From NCBI GenBank assembly GCA_035463115.1, contig DATHTO010000090.1, positions 32,260-96,259 on the forward strand: a stretch of 64,000 nt of DNA. The letters run 5' to 3'. A program made the translations under genes and the position numbers. Below the pieces are notes generated by a model, which saw nothing but the letters and a program-made list of their open reading frames with translations, was not told the origin of the DNA and searched no databases. Positions 53,384 through 61,121 of the stretch are shown here, one piece after another. Every line of letters begins with the position of its first letter. Position 1 is the stretch's first letter. The DNA comes from BPGL01 sp035463115. GTDB taxonomy: Bacteria; Actinomycetota; UBA4738; HRBIN12.

Positions 53384-54130
53384 GTGAAGAAGCGGCTGTC
53401 GTTCCGCGTGCGAGACGAGCTCGCGGCGCGGATCGCGTCCGGGCGGATCCAGCCGGGTGGTCGGCTTCCGCCGGAGCCCGAGCTCGCCGAGCAGCTCGGG
53501 GTGTCGCGAGCGACGCTCCGTGAGGCGCTCCGTTCCCTGGAGGAAGACGGGTTCGTCACGAGGACGCGCGGCGCCGGCACCTACGCGACGAACCGTCCGC
53601 GCCTGCGGAACAACCTCGACGTGAACTTCGGCGTGACCGACGCGATCCGCGCCGCCGGGCGGGAGCCCGGAACGGCGGAGGTGTCGGTGAGCACCGAGGC
53701 GGTTTCCGAGGCCGAGGCCGCCCTGCTCGACCTCGAGCCGGGCGATCCGGTCATCGTCGTCGAACGCGTTCGGACCGCCGACGGCGTCCGCGTCGTCGTG
53801 TCGCGCGACGTCGTGTCGGCCACGCGCCTCGGCTCCGCGCCGGTGGTCGGCCTCGGCGAGGGGTCGCTCTACGAGTTGCTGGAGCGCGAGGGCGCCGTCG
53901 CCTTGCACCACGGCGTCGTGTCGCTCGAACCCGCGACCGCCGACAAGGCGATGGCGAAGCGGCTCGGCGTCAGGGCCGGAACCCTGCTGCTCTACCTGCG
54001 GCAGGTCGATTTCGACCGCGACGGGGACCCGGTGATCCTGTCGCACGAGCATCACCTCGCGGAGGAGTTCGAGTTCACGGTCGTCCGGCGAGGGCCGGGC
54101 CGTGCCGAGCAGGGAAGGAGCGACACGTGA
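53384..54130 (+). CDS. GntR-family regulator, HutC subfamily (UTRA domain)
   Basis: A 248-residue repressor-type protein. The N-terminal winged helix (about residues 5-70) reads VRDELAARIASGRIQPGGRLPPEPELAEQLGVSRATLREALRSLEEDGFV. The C-terminal UTRA ligand domain (about 92-238) has GDPVIVVERVRTADG, SLYELLEREGAVALHH and RVGAGTLLLYLRQ-like LGVRAGTLLLYLRQVDFDRDGDPVILSHEHH. Start is GTG with GGGGGG upstream. Its stop overlaps the aldolase start by four bases. It probably senses a sugar phosphate or amine made by the neighbouring enzymes. Confidence 0.9.
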   Translation: MKKRLSFRVRDELAARIASGRIQPGGRLPPEPELAEQLGVSRATLREALRSLEEDGFVTRTRGAGTYATNRPRLRNNLDVNFGVTDAIRAAGREPGTAEVSVSTEAVSEAEAALLDLEPGDPVIVVERVRTADGVRVVVSRDVVSATRLGSAPVVGLGEGSLYELLEREGAVALHHGVVSLEPATADKAMAKRLGVRAGTLLLYLRQVDFDRDGDPVILSHEHHLAEEFEFTVVRRGPGRAEQGRSDT

Positions 54131-54954
54131 TCGCGGATGTCGGCAAGCAGATGCGGATGAAGCGCGTGATCGACCCCGACGGCGTCTCGGTGATCTGCGC
54201 GCTCGATCACGGGATGACGTCGCCGACGTTCCTGGAGCCGCTCGCCGACATCACGCGTCGCGCCCGCGAGACCGTCGCGGGCGGCGCGAACGTGATCATG
54301 ATGAGCAAGGGGATGATCCGCGTCGCCGCGGACGCCTTCGCACCGACGACGTCGCTGGCGCTGCTGCTCTCGGCGAGCGCCTCGCCCGACGGCGACCGGC
54401 CCGAGATCGTGCAGATCGCCGACGTCGAGGAAGCCCTTCGCGTCGGCGCCGATGCCGTCGTGCTTTTCACCGCGCTCGGCGGCGACACCGAGGCCGGCAT
54501 GATCGAGATCCTCGCGGCGGTCGGTCGCGAGTGCGCGATCCTCGGCATGCCGTTCATCGCCGAGGCGGAGTTCCCGACGACGTACGCGACGGTCGAAGAG
54601 CTGAAGCAGCAGTACGGCTTCGAGTACCTGCGTCGGAACGTGCGTCTGTGCGCCGAGCTCGGCGCCGACATCGTGAAGACGAACTGGCCAGGTGACGCCG
54701 AGTCGTTCGCGAGGTGCGTCGAGGCCGCGAACGGCGTTCCGGTGGTGCTCGCAGGCGGTTCGCGCCTGGAGGACGGTGAACTGCTCGCCCGGATGGAGCA
54801 GGCGACGCAGGCCGGCGCGATCGGATGTTCCGTCGGACGGAACATCTTCATGCATCGCAACCCCGAAGCGATCACGCGGGCGCTGTCCCGGGTGATCCGC
54901 GAGCGGTGGCCGGCCGACAAGGCGCTGTCGGCGCTGAACGAGGAGATCGGCTGA
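54127..54954 (+). CDS. Class I (Schiff-base) aldolase of the DeoC/LsrF/FbaB type
   Basis: A 275-residue TIM-barrel aldolase. VSVICALDHGMTSP is the first-strand signature of the LsrF/class I fructose-bisphosphate aldolase group; the candidate Schiff-base lysine is in ADIVKTNWPGD, and VVLAGGS with GCSVGRNIF forms the phosphate-binding end of the barrel. It is expected to split a ketose phosphate, or its analogue, in the operon's pathway. GTG start overlaps the regulator stop. Confidence 0.82.
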   Translation: MIADVGKQMRMKRVIDPDGVSVICALDHGMTSPTFLEPLADITRRARETVAGGANVIMMSKGMIRVAADAFAPTTSLALLLSASASPDGDRPEIVQIADVEEALRVGADAVVLFTALGGDTEAGMIEILAAVGRECAILGMPFIAEAEFPTTYATVEELKQQYGFEYLRRNVRLCAELGADIVKTNWPGDAESFARCVEAANGVPVVLAGGSRLEDGELLARMEQATQAGAIGCSVGRNIFMHRNPEAITRALSRVIRERWPADKALSALNEEIG

Positions 54955-56009
54955 TGCGCGCGGCGTTCATGACGGCGGTGAACGAGGTCGAGGTCCGCGA
55001 CGACGCGACCGAGCCGACCCTTGACCCCGCGGGCGCCGTCCTGACGGTGGAGGCCTGCGGGATCTGCGGCACCGACGCCCGCACGTTCTTCAACGGCGAC
55101 CCCAAGGCGACGCCGCCGTGGCAGCTCGGGCACGAGCCCGTCGGCGTGCTCGAGCACGTCGGGCCCGATGCCGATCTGCCTCCCGACATCGCGCAGGGCG
55201 ACCGCGTCTTCCTCGGATCGATCCTCACGTGCGGTGAGTGCCGGTGGTGCCTCGAGGGGTTCCAGAACCTCTGCGAGCATCACCTGCTCTACGGCTACGA
55301 GCCGTTCCCCGGCGCGTACGCCGAACGCGCCGCGGTGCCGCCGATCGCGACGAAGAACCTGATCAAGCTCCCGCACGATCTGCCGTCCGATCTCGCGACG
55401 GTCGCCGACCCGTTCGCGTGCGCGCTGAACGGCATCGAGCAGCTCGACGTGCGGCTCGGCGACACCGTCGTGATCCTCGGCACGGGGCCCATCGGGTGCT
55501 GGCAGGCGGTGATGGCGCGCGACCGCGGCGCGTCGCGCGTCTACCTGACCGACGTGTCGGGCGAGCGGCTCAAGGTCGCCCTCGACGCGATCGGGCACGT
55601 CGTCGACGACGCGTGGGTGTCCGGCGACGACAACGGCGTCGAGGACGTCCTGTCACGGACCGGCGGTCACGGCGCCGAACGCGTCAGCGTCGCGGCGCCG
55701 GCGAAGCCGGCGCAGGAGGCGGCGCTCCACATGGCGGCGAAGCGGGCGAAGGTCGTCTACTTCGCCGGGCTCCCGAAGCACGACCCGGTGAGCCCGCTGG
55801 ACATGAACCAGCTGCACTACAAGGAGCTCGTGATCCTCGGGGCGTACGGCGCGACCCATCGCCAGTACCGGATCACGATGGACTACCTCGACCGCAAGCA
55901 GGACGTCCTGGCGGCCGTGGTGACGCACCGCTGGCCGCTCGAGCAGATCGCGGAGGCGTTCGAGACGATCCGCGCCGGGACCGGACTGAAGATGGTGATC
56001 GTGCCGTGA
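54954..56009 (+). CDS. Zinc-dependent medium-chain dehydrogenase (sorbitol dehydrogenase-like)
   Basis: A 351-residue MDR enzyme. Catalytic zinc ligands are in ACGICGTDAR and LGHEP; the structural zinc loop TCGECRWCLEGFQNLC has all four cysteines. The nucleotide site is VVILGTGPIGCWQAVMARDRGA, followed by an Asp (YLTDVS), so NAD+ is preferred. It probably oxidises a polyol to a ketose. ATG start overlaps the aldolase stop by one base (TGATG). Confidence 0.9.
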   Translation: MRAAFMTAVNEVEVRDDATEPTLDPAGAVLTVEACGICGTDARTFFNGDPKATPPWQLGHEPVGVLEHVGPDADLPPDIAQGDRVFLGSILTCGECRWCLEGFQNLCEHHLLYGYEPFPGAYAERAAVPPIATKNLIKLPHDLPSDLATVADPFACALNGIEQLDVRLGDTVVILGTGPIGCWQAVMARDRGASRVYLTDVSGERLKVALDAIGHVVDDAWVSGDDNGVEDVLSRTGGHGAERVSVAAPAKPAQEAALHMAAKRAKVVYFAGLPKHDPVSPLDMNQLHYKELVILGAYGATHRQYRITMDYLDRKQDVLAAVVTHRWPLEQIAEAFETIRAGTGLKMVIVP

Positions 56010-57529
56010 GCGGCCCGTACGTGATCGGCTGCGACGTCGGTTCACAGGGGACGAACGCCGCGCTCTACGACGCCGACGGAACGCTCGTCGCGAGCGCCTA
56101 CGAGACCTACGACCTGTCGTACCCGTCGCCGGGCTGGGCCGAGCAGGATCCCGACGACTGGAACGCTGCCGTCGAGCGGGCGTGCCGGCGTCTCGTCGCC
56201 GAGTGCCCCGGCGGCGCCGACGCGATCCGTGGGCTGTCGTTCGGATCGCAGCTCGACGGGATGGTGGTCGCGGACGAAGCAGGTCGGCCGCTCTACCCGG
56301 CGATGATCTGGATGGATCGCCGCGCCGAAGCGCAAGCGGCGGCCCTCGCGGAGCGGATCTCGCCCGCGGACTTCTACGCGGCCGTCGGCGCGAACCTCGA
56401 CTCGTCGCACGCGGTGTTCAAGGCGCTGTGGGTGCGCGACGAGCGACCCGACGAGTGGAAGCGGGCTGCGCACATCATGCCGCCCGGGAGCTACGTGCTG
56501 CGGCACGCGACCGGAACGCTCGCCGTCGACTACTCGAACGCTTCGTCGCTCGCGCTCCTCGACCCGCGCACGCGGAAATGGTCCGACGCTGCGCTCGCGG
56601 CGACCGGGATCGGCGTCGAGATGCTGCCCGAGCTCGGCGCGGGTACCCAGCCCGTGGGCACCGTGGCGGCGGCGTTCGCGGACGCGAGCGGTCTGTCGCC
56701 CGGGACGGTCGTCGCGATCGGCAGCGGCGACGAGATGGCAGCGACGCTCGGCGCGGGCGTGTTCGCGCCCGGCGACGTCTGCGACGTGGTCGGCACCGCC
56801 GAACCCGTGTGCGCCGCGAGCGCCGAACCGCGCGAAGACCCCACGATGCTCGTCGAGTGCCATCCACACGCCGACCCCGACGCATGGCTCCTGGAGAACC
56901 CCGGCTTCGTGTCGGGCGGGAACCTCCGCTGGTGGCGCGACCAGTTCGCACAGGTCGAACGCGACGCGGAGGCCGTCGGCCTCGGTGACGCCTACGACTT
57001 CCTGTCGACCGAAGCGGGCCACGTGCCGCCCGGCGCGGAAGGTCTCGTGTTCCTGCCGTGCATGCAGGGCGCGATGGCCCCCGAGTGGAACGGGGCCGCC
57101 CGTGGCGTCTTCTTCGGGCTCACGCTCGCGCACACGCGCGACCACATGACCCGCGCGATCCTCGAGGGAAGCGCGTTCGGGTTGCGCGACATCCTCGACG
57201 CGATGCGGAACGCCGGCCTCGGCGTGCAGCGCCTGGTGATCGTGGGCGGCGGTGCGAAGGGTCCGCTCTGGCGCCAGATCAAGGCAGACGTGACGGGCCT
57301 GCCGGTGCGCGTGCCGGTGAGCGTCGAGACGACGGCGACCGGCGCGGCGATCCTCGCGGCCGTCGGGTCGGGCGTGCACGCGAGCGTCGCCGACGCGGTC
57401 GACGCGTTCGTGGCGTTCCGACCCGAGGAGCACGAGCCCGATCCCGCGACGCGCGATGCCTACGACGAGGCGTACGCGCGCTACCGCGAGGTCTACTTCG
57501 CGCTCAAGCCGGTGTTCGACGTCGCGTAG
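56006..57529 (+). CDS. FGGY-family carbohydrate kinase (xylulokinase-like)
   Basis: A 507-residue sugar kinase. Phosphate 1 motif is IGCDVGSQGTNAALYDADG; the catalytic Asp is in GSQLDGMVV; adenosine-binding LVIVGGGAKGPLWRQIKADVTGLPV is the FGGY signature region. GTG start overlaps the dehydrogenase stop by four bases. With the dehydrogenase and aldolase it makes the route polyol to ketose to ketose phosphate to three-carbon products; the actual sugar is unknown. Confidence 0.92.
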   Translation: MSGPYVIGCDVGSQGTNAALYDADGTLVASAYETYDLSYPSPGWAEQDPDDWNAAVERACRRLVAECPGGADAIRGLSFGSQLDGMVVADEAGRPLYPAMIWMDRRAEAQAAALAERISPADFYAAVGANLDSSHAVFKALWVRDERPDEWKRAAHIMPPGSYVLRHATGTLAVDYSNASSLALLDPRTRKWSDAALAATGIGVEMLPELGAGTQPVGTVAAAFADASGLSPGTVVAIGSGDEMAATLGAGVFAPGDVCDVVGTAEPVCAASAEPREDPTMLVECHPHADPDAWLLENPGFVSGGNLRWWRDQFAQVERDAEAVGLGDAYDFLSTEAGHVPPGAEGLVFLPCMQGAMAPEWNGAARGVFFGLTLAHTRDHMTRAILEGSAFGLRDILDAMRNAGLGVQRLVIVGGGAKGPLWRQIKADVTGLPVRVPVSVETTATGAAILAAVGSGVHASVADAVDAFVAFRPEEHEPDPATRDAYDEAYARYREVYFALKPVFDVA

Positions 57530-57541
57530 ACCGGCCGCCGG

Positions 57542-58924
57542 TCAGCCCCGCTCGAAGTACCGCGACAGCTCCCAGTCGGTCACGCACAGGTTGTCGAAGA
57601 TCGTCTGCTCCTGCACGGCCGTGTTGAGCAGGTGTTCGAAGACGAAGTCGCCGAACGCCTCACGGGCGACCTTGCTGTCCCGGAACGCGCCGATCGCCTC
57701 GTGCAGCGACGTCGGCACCCGCGGGACGTCCTTCGCCTCGTAGGCGTTGCCGACGAACATCTCGGGTGCCTCGATCTTCTCCTGGATCCCGTAGAGGCCG
57801 CCGGCGATCGTCGCCGCGTAGCCGAGGTACGGGTTCACGTCGGCGCCCGGGATGCGGTCCTCGACGCGGAACCCCTTGTGCTCGCCGACCGTGCGGAACC
57901 CACAGGTGCGGTTGTCGCGGCTCCACACGATCGCGGTCGGCGCCCACGAGCCGAGCTGGTAGCGCTTGTACGAGTTCACGAACGGCGCGTACAGGAACGA
58001 CATCTCCCGCGCGGTGGTCATCAGTCCGCCGAGGTAGTGGTTGAACGTCTCGGAGAGGTGGTTCGGCGCGGTGTCGTCCCACATGAGCGACTCGTCGCCG
58101 TCGGCGTTCCAGACGCTCGAGTGCATGTGGCATGACGAGCCCGCCTCGTCCATCGTCCACTTCGCCATGAACGTGGCCGCGACCTCGTTCATGGCGCAGA
58201 TCTCCTTGACGCCGTGCTTGTACATCGCGTGGTAGTCCGCGGTCGTGAGCGCGTCGGTGTACGTGATGTTCACCTCGTGCTGGCCCTTGCCGAACTCGCC
58301 CTTCGAGAACTCCACGGGGATGCCGGCGCCCAGCATGCCGTTGCGGATCTGCCGCAGGATCCACTCGTCCTTCGTGGTCTGCAGCATGTGGTAGTCCATG
58401 ATGTACGTCGAGCTGGGGCGCAGGTTCCGGTAGCCGCCGTCGGCCATCGCGTCGTACGCGTCCTTGAACAGGTAGAACTCGAGCTCCGACCCGGTCTTGA
58501 TCGTGTAGCCGAGCTCCTTCGCGCGCTCGAGCTGGCGCTTGAGGATCTGTCGCGGCGCGACCTCGACGGGCTCCTTCGTCTCCTCGTCGTGGATGTCGCA
58601 GATCACCATGACGGTCTTGTCGATCCACGGGCACCAACGGAGCGTGGAGAGATCGGGGACCATCATGAAGTCGCCGTAGCCCGTCTCCCACGACGCGTAC
58701 TTGTAGCCCGGGAGCGGCTCCATCTCCATGTCGATCGCGAGCAGGTAGAGGCAGGCATGCAGTCCCTCCTCACCGAGGATCTCCTCGAGGAAGAAGTGGG
58801 GCACGACGCGCTTGCCCATGAACCTGCCTTGCATGTCGGTGAACATGCACAGGACGGTGTCGACGTCTCCCGACTCCGCGAGCTCCTCGAGCTGCTTCAC
58901 GTCGAGCGTTCCCTGATGCTGCAT
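57542..58924 (-). CDS. Glutamine-synthetase-like gamma-glutamyl amine ligase
   Basis: A 460-residue GS-fold enzyme. The N-terminal beta-grasp has DMQGRFMGKRVVPHFFLEE; the catalytic barrel has GSELEFYLF (ammonium-site/metal Glu), EFGKGQHEVNI, AGSSCHMHSSVWN and the SYKRYQLGSWAPTAIVWSRDNRTCGFR region with NRxxxFR. Like other GlnA3/GlnA4/PuuA-type enzymes it is probably not a true ammonia-assimilating synthetase but adds glutamate to an amine such as ethanolamine or a polyamine. The permease just upstream favours ethanolamine. Ribosome site AAGGAGG precedes the ATG. Confidence 0.85.
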   Translation of the reverse strand: MQHQGTLDVKQLEELAESGDVDTVLCMFTDMQGRFMGKRVVPHFFLEEILGEEGLHACLYLLAIDMEMEPLPGYKYASWETGYGDFMMVPDLSTLRWCPWIDKTVMVICDIHDEETKEPVEVAPRQILKRQLERAKELGYTIKTGSELEFYLFKDAYDAMADGGYRNLRPSSTYIMDYHMLQTTKDEWILRQIRNGMLGAGIPVEFSKGEFGKGQHEVNITYTDALTTADYHAMYKHGVKEICAMNEVAATFMAKWTMDEAGSSCHMHSSVWNADGDESLMWDDTAPNHLSETFNHYLGGLMTTAREMSFLYAPFVNSYKRYQLGSWAPTAIVWSRDNRTCGFRTVGEHKGFRVEDRIPGADVNPYLGYAATIAGGLYGIQEKIEAPEMFVGNAYEAKDVPRVPTSLHEAIGAFRDSKVAREAFGDFVFEHLLNTAVQEQTIFDNLCVTDWELSRYFERG

Positions 58925-58990
58925 GCGACCTCCTTGCCGGTGTCTCGCGGTGCGTCCCTGCGCCCGGTGCGCTCGGTTCGGGAGCGTTCG

Positions 58991-58997
58991 GTCAGAC
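58991..58997. promoter_or_regulatory. GTCAGAC core before the glutamine-synthetase-like gene
   Basis: The seven-base core of the 53316 palindrome recurs here, 67 bases upstream of the ligase start, without symmetric arms. A seven-base match is weak evidence by itself; it is listed because it falls in the promoter region of a gene expected in the same regulon. Confidence 0.2.
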
Positions 58998-59009
58998 GCG
59001 CGGCAACGC

Positions 59010-59040
59010 GAACGCGGCGGCCGGAGCGGCCGCCGCGTTC
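59010..59040. terminator. Terminator after the permease gene
   Basis: A perfect 13-bp G+C-rich stem, GAACGCGGCGGCC with its complement, and a 5-base loop (GGAGC). It lies 19 bases beyond the permease stop on the - strand and 86 bases upstream of the ligase start, so it would separate the two genes into independent transcripts. No long T tract follows. Confidence 0.65.
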
Positions 59041-59058
59041 GTCGTCACCATCGTGCGT

Positions 59059-60663
59059 TCAAACCGTCGGTGGCGGTGGTGCGCTGCCTCCGTCGTCACG
59101 CAGGATGTGCTCCTGCTCGCCTCGGCTCGTAACGAACCCCTCTTGTCCCGGAACCCCCCGCTCGCCCTGCGTGAGCGCGAACTCTTCCTCGGGTGAGAGG
59201 ACGAGCCTGTTCCTCCCGGCCACGGCGAAATAGATCACGCCGAGCGCGAAGTACGCGGCGACCCCGTAGACCCCGGGCCGGTAGTCCTCGTTCAGGAAGA
59301 TCGAGACAAGCGCGACCGCGGCGATGATGCCCGCGAGGTACGCACCTGCGATCCCCCACCGGCTGCGGTACGGCCGCTCGATGTGCGGCATCTTGCGGCG
59401 CAGCAGGACGAACGAGATGGCCTGGAGCATGTACGCGAGCACCGCAGCGAACACGGCCATGTTCAGCACGGCCGCGACCACCTGGGCGCCCAGATCCCCC
59501 TCCTGGCGGCCGAGGTACCAGATGACCCACAGCACCGCGTAGCCGACGATGGCGCCGGCGATCAGCGCGACGTGCGGCGTCTTGCGGGTCGGATGCGTCA
59601 CCGAAAGGAACTGCGGGAAGTAGCCGGCACGCGACAACGAGTACGTGTTCCGACCGTACGCGTACATGATCGTGAAGAAGCTGGCGATCAGTCCGACCAA
59701 GCCCATCGCCCCGAGGAGCACGACGCCGGTTCCCTCGCCGAAGATCGCCCGGAAGCCATCGAAGAGCGGGGTCCCCGACTCGCCCAGCGAAAGGGCGCCG
59801 TTGACGCCGGTGTTCAGTAGGAGCACGCCGATGCTGAGGAGGAGCAGGGTGTGCATGCCCCACACCGTGCCCTTGGGGACATCGCGCCGAGGATCCATCG
59901 ACTCCTCGGCCGCGAGCGGCACCTCCTCGATCGCGAGGTAGAACCAGATCGCGAAGGGCAGCGCCTTGAAGATGCCGCTGATGCCGAACGGCAAGAAAGG
60001 ACCGTCTCCGGCAGCTTCGCCGCCACCGTCCGCGATGTTGAACCAGTTGCTCGTGCTGAAGTCCCCACTCAACAGCGCCGAGAGGAAGAAGACGACGAGG
60101 ATCGCGATCGCAACCACGGTGATCCCGACGGTGAACCGGAACGTCGCCTCGACGCCGCTGATGTTGATCGCCAGGAAGACGACGTAGAACACCGCCCACC
60201 AGAACGGCTCGCTGTTCCACCACACCTCGCTCGTGAGGCTGAACAGCTCGTTCACGACCTCGATCGTGAGCAGCGCGATCGCGCCGTTGACCACCGCGGT
60301 CGTGATCACGTACTCGGCGTTCTCCGCGAGACCGGTGAGGAACCCTCCCCACGGCCCCATCGCCGACCGCGCGAACGAGTACGCGCCTCCCGTGTGCGGC
60401 AGCGCCGGAGACATCTCGGCGATGCTGTAGCAGAGGCCGTAGTACATGACGGCGATGACGGCCGTGGCGATCAGCAAGCCGCCGAAGCCGCCCGTGCTGA
60501 GGCCGAAGTTCCAGCCGTAGAAGTCGCCGGAGATGACGGCTCCCACACCGAGCGCCCAGAGCGACCACACACCGGCGTGCCGGCGGAGGCCTCGCTTCTC
60601 GAAATACTCCTGGCCGACCTCGCGATAGGTGACGGAGCCGACCTTCCGCTCCTCCTGGCCCAC
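59059..60663 (-). CDS. eat: APC-superfamily amino acid/amine permease, ethanolamine permease-like
   Basis: A 534-residue transporter with 12 membrane segments. The opening LRRHAGVWSLWALGVGAVISGDFYGWNFGLSTGGFGGLL strongly resembles ethanolamine permeases, as do YSIAEMSPALPHTGGAYSFARSAMGPWGGFLTGLAENAEYV and FYLAIEEVPLAAEES. A charged cytoplasmic tail ends in a Pro-rich stretch. GTG start with GGGGGGA upstream. The neighbouring gamma-glutamyl ligase suggests uptake followed by glutamylation of ethanolamine or a similar amine. Confidence 0.87.
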   Translation of the reverse strand: MGQEERKVGSVTYREVGQEYFEKRGLRRHAGVWSLWALGVGAVISGDFYGWNFGLSTGGFGGLLIATAVIAVMYYGLCYSIAEMSPALPHTGGAYSFARSAMGPWGGFLTGLAENAEYVITTAVVNGAIALLTIEVVNELFSLTSEVWWNSEPFWWAVFYVVFLAINISGVEATFRFTVGITVVAIAILVVFFLSALLSGDFSTSNWFNIADGGGEAAGDGPFLPFGISGIFKALPFAIWFYLAIEEVPLAAEESMDPRRDVPKGTVWGMHTLLLLSIGVLLLNTGVNGALSLGESGTPLFDGFRAIFGEGTGVVLLGAMGLVGLIASFFTIMYAYGRNTYSLSRAGYFPQFLSVTHPTRKTPHVALIAGAIVGYAVLWVIWYLGRQEGDLGAQVVAAVLNMAVFAAVLAYMLQAISFVLLRRKMPHIERPYRSRWGIAGAYLAGIIAAVALVSIFLNEDYRPGVYGVAAYFALGVIYFAVAGRNRLVLSPEEEFALTQGERGVPGQEGFVTSRGEQEHILRDDGGSAPPPPTV

Positions 60664-60737
60664 GCTGATCCCCCCCTTCGGATCGAACGCGAAACACCTT
60701 CGGACGTGCGGGCGCCGGTATCAGGCCATACCCCCGC

Positions 60738-60748
60738 TTGTCTGTCAA
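60738..60748 (-). promoter_or_regulatory. Operator-like site in the permease promoter region
   Basis: On the permease strand this reads TTGACAGACAA, matching the 53316 operator core TTGTCAGACAA at 10 of 11 bases. Its first six bases form a perfect -35 hexamer TTGACA, and TGATAC lies 19 bases further. The permease start is 75 bases downstream. Control by the HutC-type regulator is inferred. Confidence 0.5.
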
Positions 60749-60760
60749 ACGGTTCCTGCG

Positions 60761-61063
60761 TCAGACCGACCGTGAGGGCGGGCCCTGGCGCCCCGATCGA
60801 CGCGCCGCCGGCACGGCGACCGCCGTCACGAGCAGGGCGAGCCCGACGGCGACGGGCATGCCGACGCGGTCGCCGAACGCGCGGAACAACGGCGCCGCCA
60901 GCACCACCGCCAGCGCGAGGTACCAGCGGATCCGGACCCCGAAGACGATCCTGAGGACGAGCAGGGCCCCGCACGCGAGGAGCAGGGGAACGAAATCCCA
61001 CCCGCCGTCGGCGTTGATCCGCCACGACGGGTCGCCGTAGCCGAGCCACCCCATGAGGCCCAT
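60761..61063 (-). CDS. Small three-helix membrane protein, unknown
   Basis: A 100-residue protein with three membrane segments (about residues 23-42, 47-66, 70-88) and a basic C-terminus (PAARRSGRQGPPSRSV). It begins MGLMGWLGYGDPSWRI; either of two ATG codons nine bases apart could start it and neither has a strong ribosome site. No family recognised. It is divergent from the large CNBD-CBS protein. Confidence 0.6.
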   Translation of the reverse strand: MGLMGWLGYGDPSWRINADGGWDFVPLLLACGALLVLRIVFGVRIRWYLALAVVLAAPLFRAFGDRVGMPVAVGLALLVTAVAVPAARRSGRQGPPSRSV

Positions 61064-61121
61064 GCTAGGTCGACCGTCGTTTCCGGACGGCCCTACGATG
61101 CGGCCGCGGAGGTGAGCCTCG

